A DNA stretch of 64,000 nucleotides from Glandiceps talaboti. Its lineage: Eukaryota; Hemichordata; Enteropneusta; Spengelidae. The position numbers and the translations under genes were made by a program. Positions 23,536-35,880 of the stretch are shown here, piece by piece. Location of the stretch: contig NC_135566.1 in NCBI RefSeq assembly GCF_964340395.1, positions 23,200,135 to 23,264,134 on the forward strand, in the 5' to 3' direction. The stretch's first letter is position 1. Each line of letters opens with the position of its first letter. Under the pieces are notes generated by a model. That model was not told where the DNA came from. It did not search any database and saw nothing but the letters and a program-made list of their open reading frames with translations.

Positions 23536-25590
23536 CAGGGTTCATACACTTAAAGTAAAATACAATTCCAGGACTTTCCAGGGGTTTTTCGTCAGTTTTC
23601 CAGGGGTATTCATACTGATTTTGGCCATTTTCCAAGGGTGTTGAGCACCAAAGTATATTTTTGAATGACATCTAATTGTCTGATGTGGACAAAAAGAAAT
23701 TAACAAGGGTTCCCATAATATGTCACAAAACATTTTAAAGACAATCGACACTAAGCAAGACGTTGGTTTCAAAACCATGTTTGCACGCTAAGATTAAATG
23801 GAGAAACCTCTGTCCTATCCCCTAAGTAGTCGTTTCGTCAAGCTGGTGCATTGATCGTGTAAGATTTGAGTCACAGCATTCGTCAGTCTAAGTCAGACAT
23901 ATCCAGAAAAAAAAAAATAAATAAAAACTAAAGTTTGTCCTCATTATTGTACGGTTTGATGTGACTAGATTTAGAAGTCACTAAAATAATTTTTTTCTTC
24001 AAAATTTTGATAAAAACGTCATTTACGTAATGAAATTTCGCGCTATGAATAACTGAATACATTCATCTCTTGTGTTTCGATGTTTATGTACGGACGCCAC
24101 GTGTTGCGGAACGTCACGACTTCTCAACTCAACTTGACCATTTAGGAATGTTACTGTATTGTACTGACAAACATAAAAAAAGTAGTTTATTCTTTTAGAA
24201 CACGTAAAACAAATACTCATTTATTGATGACATAAAAGACAAAACCGTACTTCCACAACCCGGAAATTCAACTGCACTTCCCTAGGCCCTAGTATCCATG
24301 CGTGAGCTTAGTATGTCGACTCGTGCACCAAACTTGTAACAATTTCTAATCGTGGTTGGTGATGCTTTGATACTTGCTACAATGTTACAATAATCTTGCT
24401 AACAGACCTACTGTTATCCCCGGGACTGTTACACTATTATGTCGCTGAAATGACGACTGGACTTGGAGTAGCAATACGCAAGATTGAAACAAATGTCGCA
24501 CTCGAGCCCCATGCATGCTATTTGTCTACCGTGAGAACTTATTCGAATCCCTGTTCCACCAGCAAATAGCCCCGTGAGTCCAAGTCCATGTAATATCTGG
24601 TCAGTAAGTATGAAGCGATCGGGGATCGCAGCAAGGTTAACGTCTCGCACCCCAATAAATTACACTCAACAAGCAGAACGCACATCAAGTACGTTTCAGA
24701 CTAACAGTCACTTTTATTTCAGACTAAAGGATAACACAAGACAGCAGTTTGGTACGTCAGGGACAGAGGTCTAGTTTTGTATTGAAAAGGCCCAGTTTCC
24801 CACTATACAACTCGCAACTCGTGCAGCATCTACCACAGTCACATGTACGAACCAGGCAGACGGGCTAACCAGTGTAGCTTACCGGGTCAGCGAGTGTGGA
24901 GAAGTCGGCTACAAAATCGGGAAAGTACGGAGTACTCTCTCCCCGAAATTACAGCATCCAGTGAGTCCCCAGGTAGACTAACGAAATCTCGGAAACTCTC
25001 CCCTTTTTATACACTAAAACCCCGCCAAAATTAAGCTAATGAACTACAAATAAGACTTATGTTTCGAGGCCGTATTCCATGTTTGGGAATAGCGGGAAAA
25101 TATACCCCACGTGACCTGCCTACATGGCTGAAGGTTACCATGTAGCCGACTTCCAGTGTTACTCCCGGTCAAACTCCACATCGTAATTACTGTAGGAAAC
25201 AACGGAAAACAACCTAACACTATATACTTGGCTTAGGATATCATCCGACCGCCACACAAACATAGCGGTGCCCATTCAACTACGCATAGGCACGGTCTGT
25301 GGGCAAAGTGTCTCGTGGAACGTTCGGTTGACTGTCTGGGTTTAATCAGCGTGATTCACCGTGGTGGCAAAAGACTTTGAAAATATTTTCGCAATTTCAC
25401 ATTAACGAGACTCAGTGTAGTGAATCATATGAATGGGTGGCTCGAGCACAGACATGTCGATCATCAATATTAATCGATCACGATCATTTTCGAGGGTTTT
25501 CCAGGGGTAGGGAGCATTTTTCCAGGGTTTTCCAAGGTTTTCCAGGGAGGGTTTGAAATTCCAGGGTTTTCCAGGACCGTGCGAACCTTG
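23536..25590. mobile_element. hAT-like element (H2) inserted in the LINE
   Basis: Starts 'CAGGGTTCATACAC' and ends 'CGTGCGAACCTTG', inverted ends CA(G/A)GGTTC(A/G).AC. Both ends are rich in 'TTTTCCAGGGGT' stretches in opposite positions. The 8-mer GGTATAAT precedes it and TGTATAAT follows 6 bases after its end, a likely target duplication. The LINE frame resumes right after. No transposase ORF is evident, so it is non-autonomous. Confidence 0.6.
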
Positions 25591-25798
25591 TACATTTGTA
25601 TAATACTGTCGAAATTTTATCTGTGAAAAAGGAATGTCACTCCCTCGAATGTAAATGGCAGAATGAACAGCTTGAAATTAATCAACAACTTTATTGTGAG
25701 CAGTGTAAGTCAACAAGTTAATCCGCCAGGCAAAAATCACACATTACAAAGACCTTATTGAGCAAAATAGCCATGACCAGAAATCACTTTTCTGTTTA
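25591..25798 (+). pseudogene. LINE ORF2 continuation after H2
   Basis: Resumes at 'YNTVEILSVKKECHSLECKW', matching the WYN..I...KR..R..ErkW linker of CR1/L2-type ORF2, then 'QQLYCEQCKSTS', one stop, and 'KSHITKTLLSKIA'. The reverse transcriptase domain never appears: the sequence passes into the 57-bp minisatellite. Confidence 0.65.
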
Positions 25799-27218
25799 CA
25801 CCTACTACAACTATCCGCCTATCCTATCAACCCTCGTCTATTTTATCACCATTTACACCGACTACAACTATCCACCTATCCTACCAACCCTTGTCTATTT
25901 TATCACCATTTACACCTACTACAACTATCCACCTATCCTATCAACCCTCGTCTATTTTATCACCATTTACACCTACTACAACTATCCACCTATCCTACCA
26001 ACCCTTGTCTATTTTATCACCATTTACACCTACTACAACTATCCACCTATCCTATCAACCCTCGTCTATTTTATCACCATTTACACTGACTACAACTATC
26101 TGCCTATCCTATCAACCCTCATCTATTTTATCACCATTTACACTGACTACAACTATCTGCCTATCCTACCAACCCTTGTCTATTTTATCACCATTTACAC
26201 CTACAACTATCTGCCTATCCTACCAACCCTTGTCTATTTTATCACCATTTACACCTACAACTATCCACCTATCCTATCAACCCTCATCTATTTTATCACC
26301 ATTTACACCTACTACAACTATCCACCTATCCTATCAACCCTTGTCTATTTTATCACCATTTACACCTACTACAACTATCCACCTATCCTATCAACCCTTG
26401 TCTATTTTATCACCATTTACACCTACTACAACTATCCACCTATCCTACCAACCCTTGTCTATTTTATCACCATGTACACCTACATTTGTACTACAACTAT
26501 CCGCCTATCCTATCAACCCTCATCTATTTTATCACCATTTACACCTTCTACAACTATCCACCTATCCTATCAACCCTTGTCTATTTTATCACCATTTACA
26601 CCTACTACACAACTATCCACCTATCCTATCAACCCTCATCTATTTTATCACCATTTACACCTTCTACAACTATCCACCTATCCTATCAACCCTTGTCTAT
26701 TTTATCACCATTTACACCTACTACAACTATCCACCTATCCTATCAACCCTTGTCTATTTTATCACCATTTACACCTACTACAACTATCCACCTATCCTAT
26801 CAACCCTCATCTATTTTATCACCATTTACACCTTCTACAACTATCCACCTATCCTATCAACCCTTGTCTATTTTATCACCATTTACACCTACTACAAGTA
26901 TCCACCTATCATATCAACCCTTGTCTATTTTATCACCATTTACACCTACTACAACTATCTGCCTATCATATCAACCCTTGTCTATTTTATCACCATTTAC
27001 ACCTACTACAACTATCCACCTATCCTATCAACCCTCATCTATTTTATCACCATTTACACCTACTACAACTATCCACCTATCATATCAACCCTTGTCTATT
27101 TTATCACCATTTACACCTACTACAACTATCTGCCTATCATATCAACCCTTGTCTATTTTATCACCATTTACACCTACTACAACTATCCACCTATCCTATC
27201 AACCCTTGTCTATTTTAT
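25799..27218 (+). repeat. 57-bp minisatellite, block 1 (about 25 units)
   Basis: Unit 'TACAACTATCCACCTATCCT' + 'ATCAACCCTTGTCTATTTTA' + 'TCACCATTTACACCTAC'. It has about one G per unit on the + strand and no stop codon in any + frame, so three overlapping false ORFs (19-residue repeats) run through. A few units lack one TAC or carry an extra insert (near 26481). Antisense to the TIR gene. Confidence 0.95.
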
Positions 27219-28578
27219 GAGAACTATTAAGATAATAGTGTTTTAAACAGACCACCTTGCAAGGCACACCTGTAGTAACAAGCATATTTATTGACACCTT
27301 GCACTGTTTAGTTTACTATTGTATAGGAATCAGGTGTTAATCCATTATCATGTTTTTGTTGTACTACTTGTCTGGTTGGTGAGTGTGGGAAAGACAAGGG
27401 GACTAAGCTAGTTTATCTCTGTTAATATTGGTCTGACACTTGTGGGTTTATATGGCCTGCTCTGGTCTGCTCTTAGCACTTGGCAAGGGAACAGCACAGC
27501 AGTTGCCTTACTCCTTGGCATGCAGAACTAGCTTTCTCTCCCTGTTGTGCAATAGTAAGCACTTTGACACTTCACTCCTTAAGATGGCCAGCAATACTAC
27601 TACCGAGGTAGCACAATCACCACCAACTTCAGATTCAGAAGATTTCTCTTCTTGGGCTAGTCGCCACCATCTTACAACAGAGACAATAGAGATCCTGCGG
27701 AAGAAACAGTGTGACAGTGTGCTGGTCTTAAAACTTCTATCAGAAGAGGACCTAAAGACTCTCAAACTCAGTCTTGGGCAACAGAAACTGCTTGGTGCTA
27801 CAATTGCAGACCTGATAAGTCAACCAAACCATGGGTCCCCACTTCACCACAGTACGGCTGGTCCACCGGAGTCGGAAAAGTCCCCTGACAACTTACCAAC
27901 CGTTTTAGACCATCTCAGTAGGATATCTTTGCCTGACTGGGAACAGCATGCGCACCAGAACAGAAGCACCAGAACAGAAGTACATAGTGCAGCCACCATG
28001 CCATCCATACCAGCAAATTTGCAGAGGATGGATCAAGACCCACTCGTCTATCTCCAACTAAACAGAGGTGAGAAACCACTGGAAATTGTTGATTTCGTGG
28101 TCACAAACAATGAAATAGACAATGAACAAATTTTAGCACATTCCAATGGGTCGCAAGTCATTTTAAAGTCACAGAACCCTAGGAAAGCTCGTTTAGAAGA
28201 TGTTTCTTTTTCTCAGTGGTGTGCAGCCAATAGTCGCATTCTGCACACACTAATTATGCACTTTCTTTTTTCCCCTCCCACCCTCTCCTGTTTTTTTATA
28301 TTATTATTCTTTTTTATTTTTAAAGAAAAAGACATTTTTGGTAGTTAGTTTTAGTAGCTAGGAACTTAATTGTAGTGTAATAGGAGATTTCCTTCTTTTT
28401 AAAGGGATGCAATGTAATCTTTCCCCCAAGTAAGGGGGTACTTTATGTACTCATTCCAGCCAGGTATTGGCACCACAGCAAGAAATAAATTATGCAATGG
28501 CAGTCCCTGATTGCCCAAATGGAAAACATTTGTTTGTTTGTTGTTTTCTGTATCAGTATTTTCTGTGAGAATGTTTAA
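27219..28578 (+). mobile_element. 1.36-kb retroelement fragment inserted in the 57-bp array
   Basis: The array stops at '...CTATTTTAT' and resumes at 'CACCATTTACACC', so the insertion fell within one unit with little or no loss. It carries an ORF1-like coding region (27584-28348). I see no long terminal repeat and no clear target duplication. Confidence 0.65.
27584..28348 (+). CDS. SAM-like domain ORF1 (gag-like) of a DIRS/Ngaro-type element, truncated
   Basis: Translation probably starts at the ATG at 27584 (AAGATGG, good context); an upstream in-frame ATG at 27440 lacks one. Residues about 20-80 read as a small helical SAM-like domain: 'FSSWASRHHLTTETIEILRK' then 'LLSEEDLKTLKLSLGQQKLL'. 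Further on, 'DPLVYLQLNRGEKPLEIVDFV' shortened here to DPLVYL and EIVDFV, and 'LEDVSFSQWCAANSRIL', match the pattern of ORF1 proteins of tyrosine-recombinase retroelements as I know them. After that point the sequence becomes a pyrimidine-rich non-coding run and the frame ends in hydrophobic junk, so the C-terminal half is missing. Not a host gene as far as I can see. Confidence 0.55.
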   Translation: MASNTTTEVAQSPPTSDSEDFSSWASRHHLTTETIEILRKKQCDSVLVLKLLSEEDLKTLKLSLGQQKLLGATIADLISQPNHGSPLHHSTAGPPESEKSPDNLPTVLDHLSRISLPDWEQHAHQNRSTRTEVHSAATMPSIPANLQRMDQDPLVYLQLNRGEKPLEIVDFVVTNNEIDNEQILAHSNGSQVILKSQNPRKARLEDVSFSQWCAANSRILHTLIMHFLFSPPTLSCFFILLFFFIFKEKDIFGS

Positions 28579-31500
28579 CACCATTTACACCTACTACAAC
28601 TATCTGCCTATCCTATCAACCCTCATCTATTTTATCACCATTTACACCAACTACAACTATCCACCTATCCTATCAACCCTTGTCTATTTTATCACCATTT
28701 ACACCTACTACAACTATCCACCTATCCTATCAACCCTCATCTATTTTATCACCATTTACACCTACTACAACTATCTGCCTATCCTATCAACCCTTGTCTA
28801 TTTTATCACCATTTACACCTACTACAACTATCCACCTATCCTATCAACCCTCGTCTATTTTATCGTCGTTTACACCTACTACAACTATCCACCTATCCTA
28901 TCAACCCTTGTCTATTTTATCACCATTTACACCTACTACAACTATCCACCTATCCTATCAACCCTCATCTATTTTATCACCATTTACACCTACTACAACT
29001 ATCTGCCTATCCTATCAACCCTTGTCTATTTTATCACCATTTACACCTACTACAACTATCCACCTATCCTATCAACCCTTGTCTATTTTATCACCATTTA
29101 CACCTACTACAACTATCTGCCTATCCTATCAACCCTTGTCTATTTTATCACCATTTACACCTACTACAACTATCCACCTATCCTATCAACCCTTGTCTAT
29201 TTTATCACCATTTACACCTACTACAACTATCTGCCTATCCTATCAACCCTTGTCTATTTTATCACCATTTACACCTACTACAACTATCTGCCTATCCTAT
29301 CAACCCTTGTCTATTTTATCACCATTTACACCTACTACAACTATCCACCTATCCTATCAACCCTCGTCTATTTTATCGTCGTTTACACCTACTACAACTA
29401 TCCACCTATCCTATCAACCCTTGTCTATTTTATCACCATTTACACCTACTACAACTATCTGCCTATCATATCAACCCTTGTCTATTTTATCACCATTTAC
29501 ACCTACTACAACTATCCACCTATCCTACCAACCCTTGTCTATTTTATCACCATTTACACCTACTACAACTATCCACCTATCCTACCAACCCTTGTCTATT
29601 TTATCACCATTTACACCTACTACAACTATCCACCTATCATATCAACCCTTGTCTATTTTATCACCATTTACACCGACTACAACTATCCACCTATCATATC
29701 AACCCTTGTCTATTTTATCACCATTTACACCTACTACAACTATCTGCCTATCCTACCAACCCTCATCTATTTTATCACCATTTACACCTACTACAACTAT
29801 CCACCTATCCTATCAACCCTTGTCTATTTTATCACCATTTACACCTACTACAACTATCCACCTATCCTATCAACCCTTGTCTATTTTATCACCATTTACA
29901 CCTACTACAACTATCCACCTATCCTATCAACCCTTGTCTATTTTATCACCATTTACACCTACTACAACTATCCACCTATCCTATCAACCCTTGTCTATTT
30001 TATCACCATTTACACCTACTACAACTATCCACCTATCCTATCAACCCTCATCTATTTTATCACCATTTACACCTACTACAACTATCTGCCTATCCTATCA
30101 ACCCTTGTCTATTTTATCACCATTTACACCTACTACAACTATCCACCTATCCTATCAACCCTCATCTATTTTATCACCATTTACACCTACTACAACTATC
30201 CACCTATCCTACCAACCCTTGTCTATTTTATCACCATTTACACCTACTACAAGTATCCACCTATCATATCAACCCTTGTCTATTTTATCACCATTTACAC
30301 CTACTACAACTATCTGCCTATCCTATCAACCCTTGTCTATTTTATCACCATTTACACCTACTACAACTATCCACCTATCCTATCAACCCTTGTCTATTTT
30401 ATCACCATTTACAGCTACTACAACTATCCACCTATCCTATCAACCCTTGTCTATTTTATCACCATTTACACCTACTACAACTATCCACCTATCCTACCAA
30501 CCCTTGTCTATTTTATCACCATTTACACCTACTACAACTATCTGCCTATCCTATCAACCCTTGTCTATTTTATCACCATTTACACCTACTACAAGTACAA
30601 CTATCCACCTATCCTATCAACCCTTGTCTATTTTATCACCATTTACACCTACTACAACTATCCACCTATCATATCAACCCTTGTCTATTTTATCACCATT
30701 TACACCTACTACAACTATCCACCTATCCTACCAACCCTTGTCTATTTTATCACCATTTACACCTACTACAACTATCCACCTATCATATCAACCCTTGTCT
30801 ATTTTATCACCATTTACACCTACTACAACTATCCACCTATCCTACCAACCCTTGTCTATTTTATCACCATTTACACCTACTACAACTATCCACCTATCAT
30901 ATCAACCCTCATCTATTTTATCACCATTTACACTTACTACAACTATCCACCTATCCTATCAACCCTTGTCTATTTTATCACCATTTACAGCTACTACAAC
31001 TATCCACCTATCCTATCAACCCTCATCTATTTTATCACCATTTACACCTACTACAACTATCCACCTATCCTATCAACCCTTGTCTATTTTATCACCATTT
31101 ACACCTACTACAACTATCCACCTATCCTATCAACCCTCGTCTATTTTATCACCATTTACACCTACTACAACTATCCACCTATCCTATCAACCCTTGTCTA
31201 TTTTATCACCATTTACACTGACTACAACTATCCACCTATCCTATCAACCCTTGTCTATTTTATCACCATTTACACCTACTACAACTATCCACCTATCCTA
31301 TCAACCCTTGTCTATTTTATCACCATTTACACTGACTACAACTATCTGCCTATCCTATCAACCCTTGTCTATTTTATCACCATTTACACCTACTACAACT
31401 ATCCGCCTATCCTATCAACCGTTGTCTATTTTATCACCATTTACACCTACTACAACTATCCACCTATCCTATCAACCCTCGTCTATTTTATCACCATTTA

Positions 31501-33104
31501 CACCTACTACAACTATCCACCTATCCTATCAACCCTTGTCTATTTTATCACCATTTACACCTACTACAACTATCCACCTATCCTATCAACCCTCATCTAT
31601 TTTATCACCATTTACACCTACTACAACTATCCACCTATCCTATCAACCCTTGTCTATTTTATCACCATTTACACCTACTACAACTATCCACCTATCCTAT
31701 CAACCCTTGTCTATTTTATCACCATTTACACCTACTACAACTATCTGCCTATCCTATCAACCCTTGTCTATTTTATCACCATTTACACCTACTACAACTA
31801 TCCACCTATCCTATCAACCCTCATCTATTTTATCACCATTTACACCTACTACAACTATCCACCTATCCTACCAACCCTTGTCTATTTTATCACCATTTAC
31901 ACCTACTACAACTATCCACCTATCCTATCAACCCTTGTCTATTTTATCACCATTTACACCTACTACAACTATCTGCCTATCCTATCAACCCTTGTCTATT
32001 TTATCACCATTTACACCTACTACAACTATCCACCTATCCTATCAACCCTCATCTATTTTATCACCATTTACACCTACTACAACTATCCACCTATCCTATC
32101 AACCCTTGTCTATTTTATCACCATTTACACCTACTACAACTACCCACCTATCCTATCAACCCTTGTCTATTTTATCACCATTTACACCTACTACAACTAT
32201 CTGACTATCCTATCAACCCTTGTCTATTTTATCACCATTTACACCTACTACAACTATCCGCCTATCCTATCAACCGTTGTCTATTTTATCACCATTTACA
32301 CCTACTACAACTATCCGCCTATCCTATCAACCGTTGTCTATTTTATCACCATTTACACCTACTACAACTATCCGCCTATCCTATCAACCCTCGTCTATTT
32401 TATCACCATTTACACCTACTACAACTATCCACCTATCCTATCAACCCTCGTCTATTTTATCACCATTTACACTGACTACAACTATCCACCTATCCTATCA
32501 ACCCTCATCTATTTTATCACCATTTACACCTACTACAACTATCCACCTATCCTATCAACCCTTGTCTATTTTATCACCATTTACACCTACTACAACTATC
32601 CGCCTATCCTATCAACCCTCGTCTATTTTATCACCATTTACACCTACTACAACTATCCACCTATCCTATCAACCCTTGTCTATTTTATCACCATTTACAC
32701 CGACTACAACTATCCACCTATCATATCAACCCTTGTCTATTTTATCACCATTTACACCTACTACAACTATCCACCTATCCTATCAACCCTCATCTATTTT
32801 ATCACCATTTACACCTACTACAACTATCCACCTATCCTACCAAAACTTGTCTATTTTATCACCATTTACACCTACTACAACTATCCACCTATCCTATCAA
32901 CCCTTGTCTATTTTATCACCATTTACACCTACTACAACTATCCACCTATCGTATCAACGCTTGTCTATTTTATCACCATTTACACCTACAACTATCCGCC
33001 TATCCTATCAACCGTTGTCTATTTTATCACCATTTACACCTACTACAACTATCCACCTATCCTATCAACCCTCATCTATTTTATCACCATTTACACCTAC
33101 TACT
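28579..33104 (+). repeat. 57-bp minisatellite, block 2 (about 79 units)
   Basis: Same unit and orientation as block 1, 4.5 kb without a stop codon in frame. Variant bases (CCACC/CTGCC/CCGCC; CTTGTC/CTCATC/CTCGTC; CCTATC/CATATC; TCACC/TCGTCG) are shuffled along the array in recurring strings. The predicted 1531-residue product is an artefact: all three + frames are open and nothing upstream looks like a gene start. Confidence 0.95.
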
Positions 33105-33480
33105 AGAGCAAATTTTTTTTACACAAAATCTGCAGAATAACAATTCTAAGAACTTTCCCACCAAATTTCAGGCCAATCTGCCCTGTAGTTTTGGAGTTTA
33201 ACTTTTTTGACCAAAAATCATGTTTGTTTGTTTTTACCCCAAAATGCCTCTAAGTCAGCTAAACTGCATCATATCCAAAGCAAATTGACGTGCATATGTA
33301 AGTCATAGTTCATTATCCATTTACTAAGTTTGAAAGAAGTAGGTAGATGAATGTCCAAGAAATGGCTCCGGACGCATGGATGGACGGACAGAGCCCAATC
33401 TATTACTCTAACCAAATATGATGTCAAATATTGTACTTCAAACCATGTAAGGTAACTCTTGTTTTTAAGCCACTTTTTGG
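33105..33480 (+). mobile_element. Family A fragment followed by family C fragment
   Basis: 33120-33250 matches the 'CCACCAAATTTCAGGCCAATC' type block of family A; 33255-33400 matches family C ('AAATTGACGTGCATATGTA', 'GGATGGACGGACAGA'). Both are diverged and truncated. Confidence 0.5.
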
Positions 33481-33541
33481 ACCTTGACACCCTGCCCTGA
33501 CTATATGTACAGTGTTATGTTAATGATCTTTAAGTATCTAC

Positions 33542-33678
33542 CTGTAAATGCTGGTTGGGAATCTTCATTTATCTCTGCTAACTTTGATCTGATGTCAGTA
33601 AGGAGTTCATCAAAGCTGGTATTGTAATTTCTATCATCTGTAAACATTATCCATTTCATTGGTGCCAAAGTCAGTTTC
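33542..33678 (-). CDS. TIR-domain gene, exon C
   Basis: Acceptor 'TTCAACAG' (AG at 33679-33680), donor GTAGATACTT (weaker than the other donors). One leading base, 45 codons, one trailing base: this fits exon B (ends with two bases, making Met) and exon D (starts with two bases, making Ala). The peptide 'KLTLAPMKWIMFTDDRNY' and 'FDELLTDIRSKLAEI' corresponds to the last strand and helix of a TIR domain, where a W..f.dd..y motif and a final amphipathic helix are usual. A short polar linker follows. Confidence 0.75.
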
Positions 33679-35369
33679 CTGTTGAATATAAATTGTCAAT
33701 TACTATGTAGTTATTCTATTAGTAGTACATAAGTTATGATGTTACATTTATCACACATACTTGTCTGTAAAGTTACAGTCACACACTATTAACCTATGAC
33801 CTGTGAGTATCAATGTACTATGTACTACAACAATTGATTTTACAGTAATGTGGCTTTACTTTACATTATAACAGGAGTTAAGAAGCACATGGCGGCTTCT
33901 CTTGCTTGATATACTAGTACATTGTATCTGCATCGATCATTGTCGAACATTTACTTTTCACCAAGGCTGACACAATATACAGGTATGACACAGAAGTACA
34001 TTGTTAGATCACAAGATTTGTCTTGTCACTGCACATAAATCATTTGTGTGTCACAGCATTTAACAAATAATCCCTGTTCACGTAATTAATAGCAATAACT
34101 TTATGTTATCACCTCAGTCAGCACACATGAACCTCCACAAATCACCTTGCTGTGTTGCTCCTGATGTAAAGTGCAATGTACTAAAAGTATGACATGTAAT
34201 ATCAACACTTCTCATACATCATTGTTATAGGCCAGAAAAAATTAAAAAGCTGTTGCTTTTGGCACTTCAATTTTTTTTTTTTTGGTGATGGGCAATATAT
34301 CCTCATGGAGCTTCACATGTCAGTAAAATGCACACTTCGTTTCAAAATTAAGGGGATTTCTTTATATTTTCTGAATGATACAATTAAGTGACCATATGCA
34401 TTTGAGTCAATTCCAAATCTTATACTGTACAGTGGTTTACTTGGCTCTGATGATGCATACAAGAGTGAACTGTGATTAAACTAAACTGATGCATATCCAA
34501 TGTACACTAAAAGGAATGAGCAAATATTTACGACTATGGGAAGGGGGCTGAGCAGTCTTTGGGCCATCAACATTTTTATAGTCTGAAAGTCTTGAAATGT
34601 TTTGCCCTTTATTCATGATTTTTTGGAACCAAATTCAACTTCAGAAGTCATTTACCAAGTGCACATCCTCAAAATATCTTTCAACTTTGCCACAACAAAA
34701 TACACTTCATAGCCAGATAATATGTACTCTGCAGAGTACAATTGTCTCAGTCTCAATTCTGGTATTTTTATACCCTATTCAAGCATTGTAAGACTTTAAA
34801 TTATGTATATGATAAATGTATGCCTCTAAATGGCCTCCTACATTGTCCTTATTTTCAAAAACTTTTCATCTTTGGAGGTGTCTCCTTCCAATCAATAGCA
34901 ATCACAGTGATAATTGTCTTTCTCTCAAAACACGATGGAAAGTGTTTGGCTATGTACCTCCCTGTATAGGTTAGAGCTCATTATGAGACATCTCCTTATG
35001 CATGTGAAATCCACATCCTTTGTAAAGCACTCTCATTTGGGGGACTGTTATTGTAGTTGGTTATCACTGTTATTTCAATGCATCATTGTACCATATACGT
35101 TTATATCTCCACTGAAGTGTAGGTGACAGAAGGAGTGGCTAAAATAATTCTGGAGTTTCATTGGCGGGTCTTAACATTTTTTGAGAGGAGAGACTACAAA
35201 ATTTGTTTAACTGTAAATTGTGTACACTGTACAACTGATGGAAATCGATTTCCATTCAGACAAATTGCAAGGGATGAAATCAAAATGACTGAATAAGTTC
35301 TATGTAAACTCAATCTGAAATGTTTTGCCATCATTATATATGGCTTATTTTTCAATCATTGTGCATACA

Positions 35370-35407
<38 letters not shown>

Positions 35408-35594
35408 CCTACCTACCCAATGTGATGGGCTAGGTTGAACAGCTTTTTTATTTTTTTCCAGCCTGAGAACAAATTCTACAATATTGCTCCACTTTGATAA
35501 TTTGGTAATAATATTTTTTCAGTAATTACTTCAAATTCAAATTATGACAATATAATTCAGTACACACCCTGGTACCTCAACCATGTTCACAAAG
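33679..35594. other. Unassigned intron sequence with a poly(A) run
   Basis: About 1.9 kb, no gene recognised. An A run of 30 lies at 35374-35403 and could be the tail of an unrecognised retroposon on the + strand. Confidence 0.4.
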
Positions 35595-35679
35595 TACAAT
35601 GTATATATATATATAACTCGGTGAGTATCAATCTGCTAAGACAGTGCTCTATACCGCAGTGGCAGAGCGTAATAGTTCC

Positions 35680-35751
<72 letters not shown>

Positions 35752-35880
35752 AAAATAGTGACTAGAAGAGATGAAACAGTTCAAAAGTCGGCCTTACTTC
35801 CAATCCCAAGATGTGAAGCGATGAGCAACGTTTCAATGTGACTTGCACACCTTCATCAGGCTCAGCTGTTACTATGACAT
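35595..35880 (-). mobile_element. Penelope-like terminal repeat fragment with (AT)n and a hammerhead-like core
   Basis: An (AT)n tract of ~66 bases (35682-35748) is followed by 'GAGATGAAACAGTTC' and a segment whose minus strand reads CTGATGA - stem - GAAA (35859 to 35831). Penelope-like elements of many animals carry hammerhead motifs in their terminal repeats next to (AT)n. No reverse transcriptase is present. Confidence 0.4.
35831..35859 (-). ncRNA. Hammerhead-like catalytic core, probably degraded
   Basis: Minus strand: CUGAUGA, a helix with one bulge closing over CAAGU (AGGUGUG with CACAUU), then GAAA. After GAAAC the expected short stem III and GUH site are not clean ('GUUGCUCAUC'), so activity is doubtful. 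Confidence 0.35.

Noticed and set aside
25758-27246. Overlapping ORFs of 490, 451 and 244 residues
   Set aside because: Same 57-bp array; all frames open because the unit has no stop codon.
28250-28345. Continuation of the SAM-like ORF to residue 302 as real protein
   Set aside because: The end is a translated pyrimidine-rich and T-rich tract, not protein-like.
28511-33106. A 1531-residue open reading frame on the + strand
   Set aside because: It is the 57-bp minisatellite read in one frame; the two other + frames are equally open, and there is no gene structure around it.
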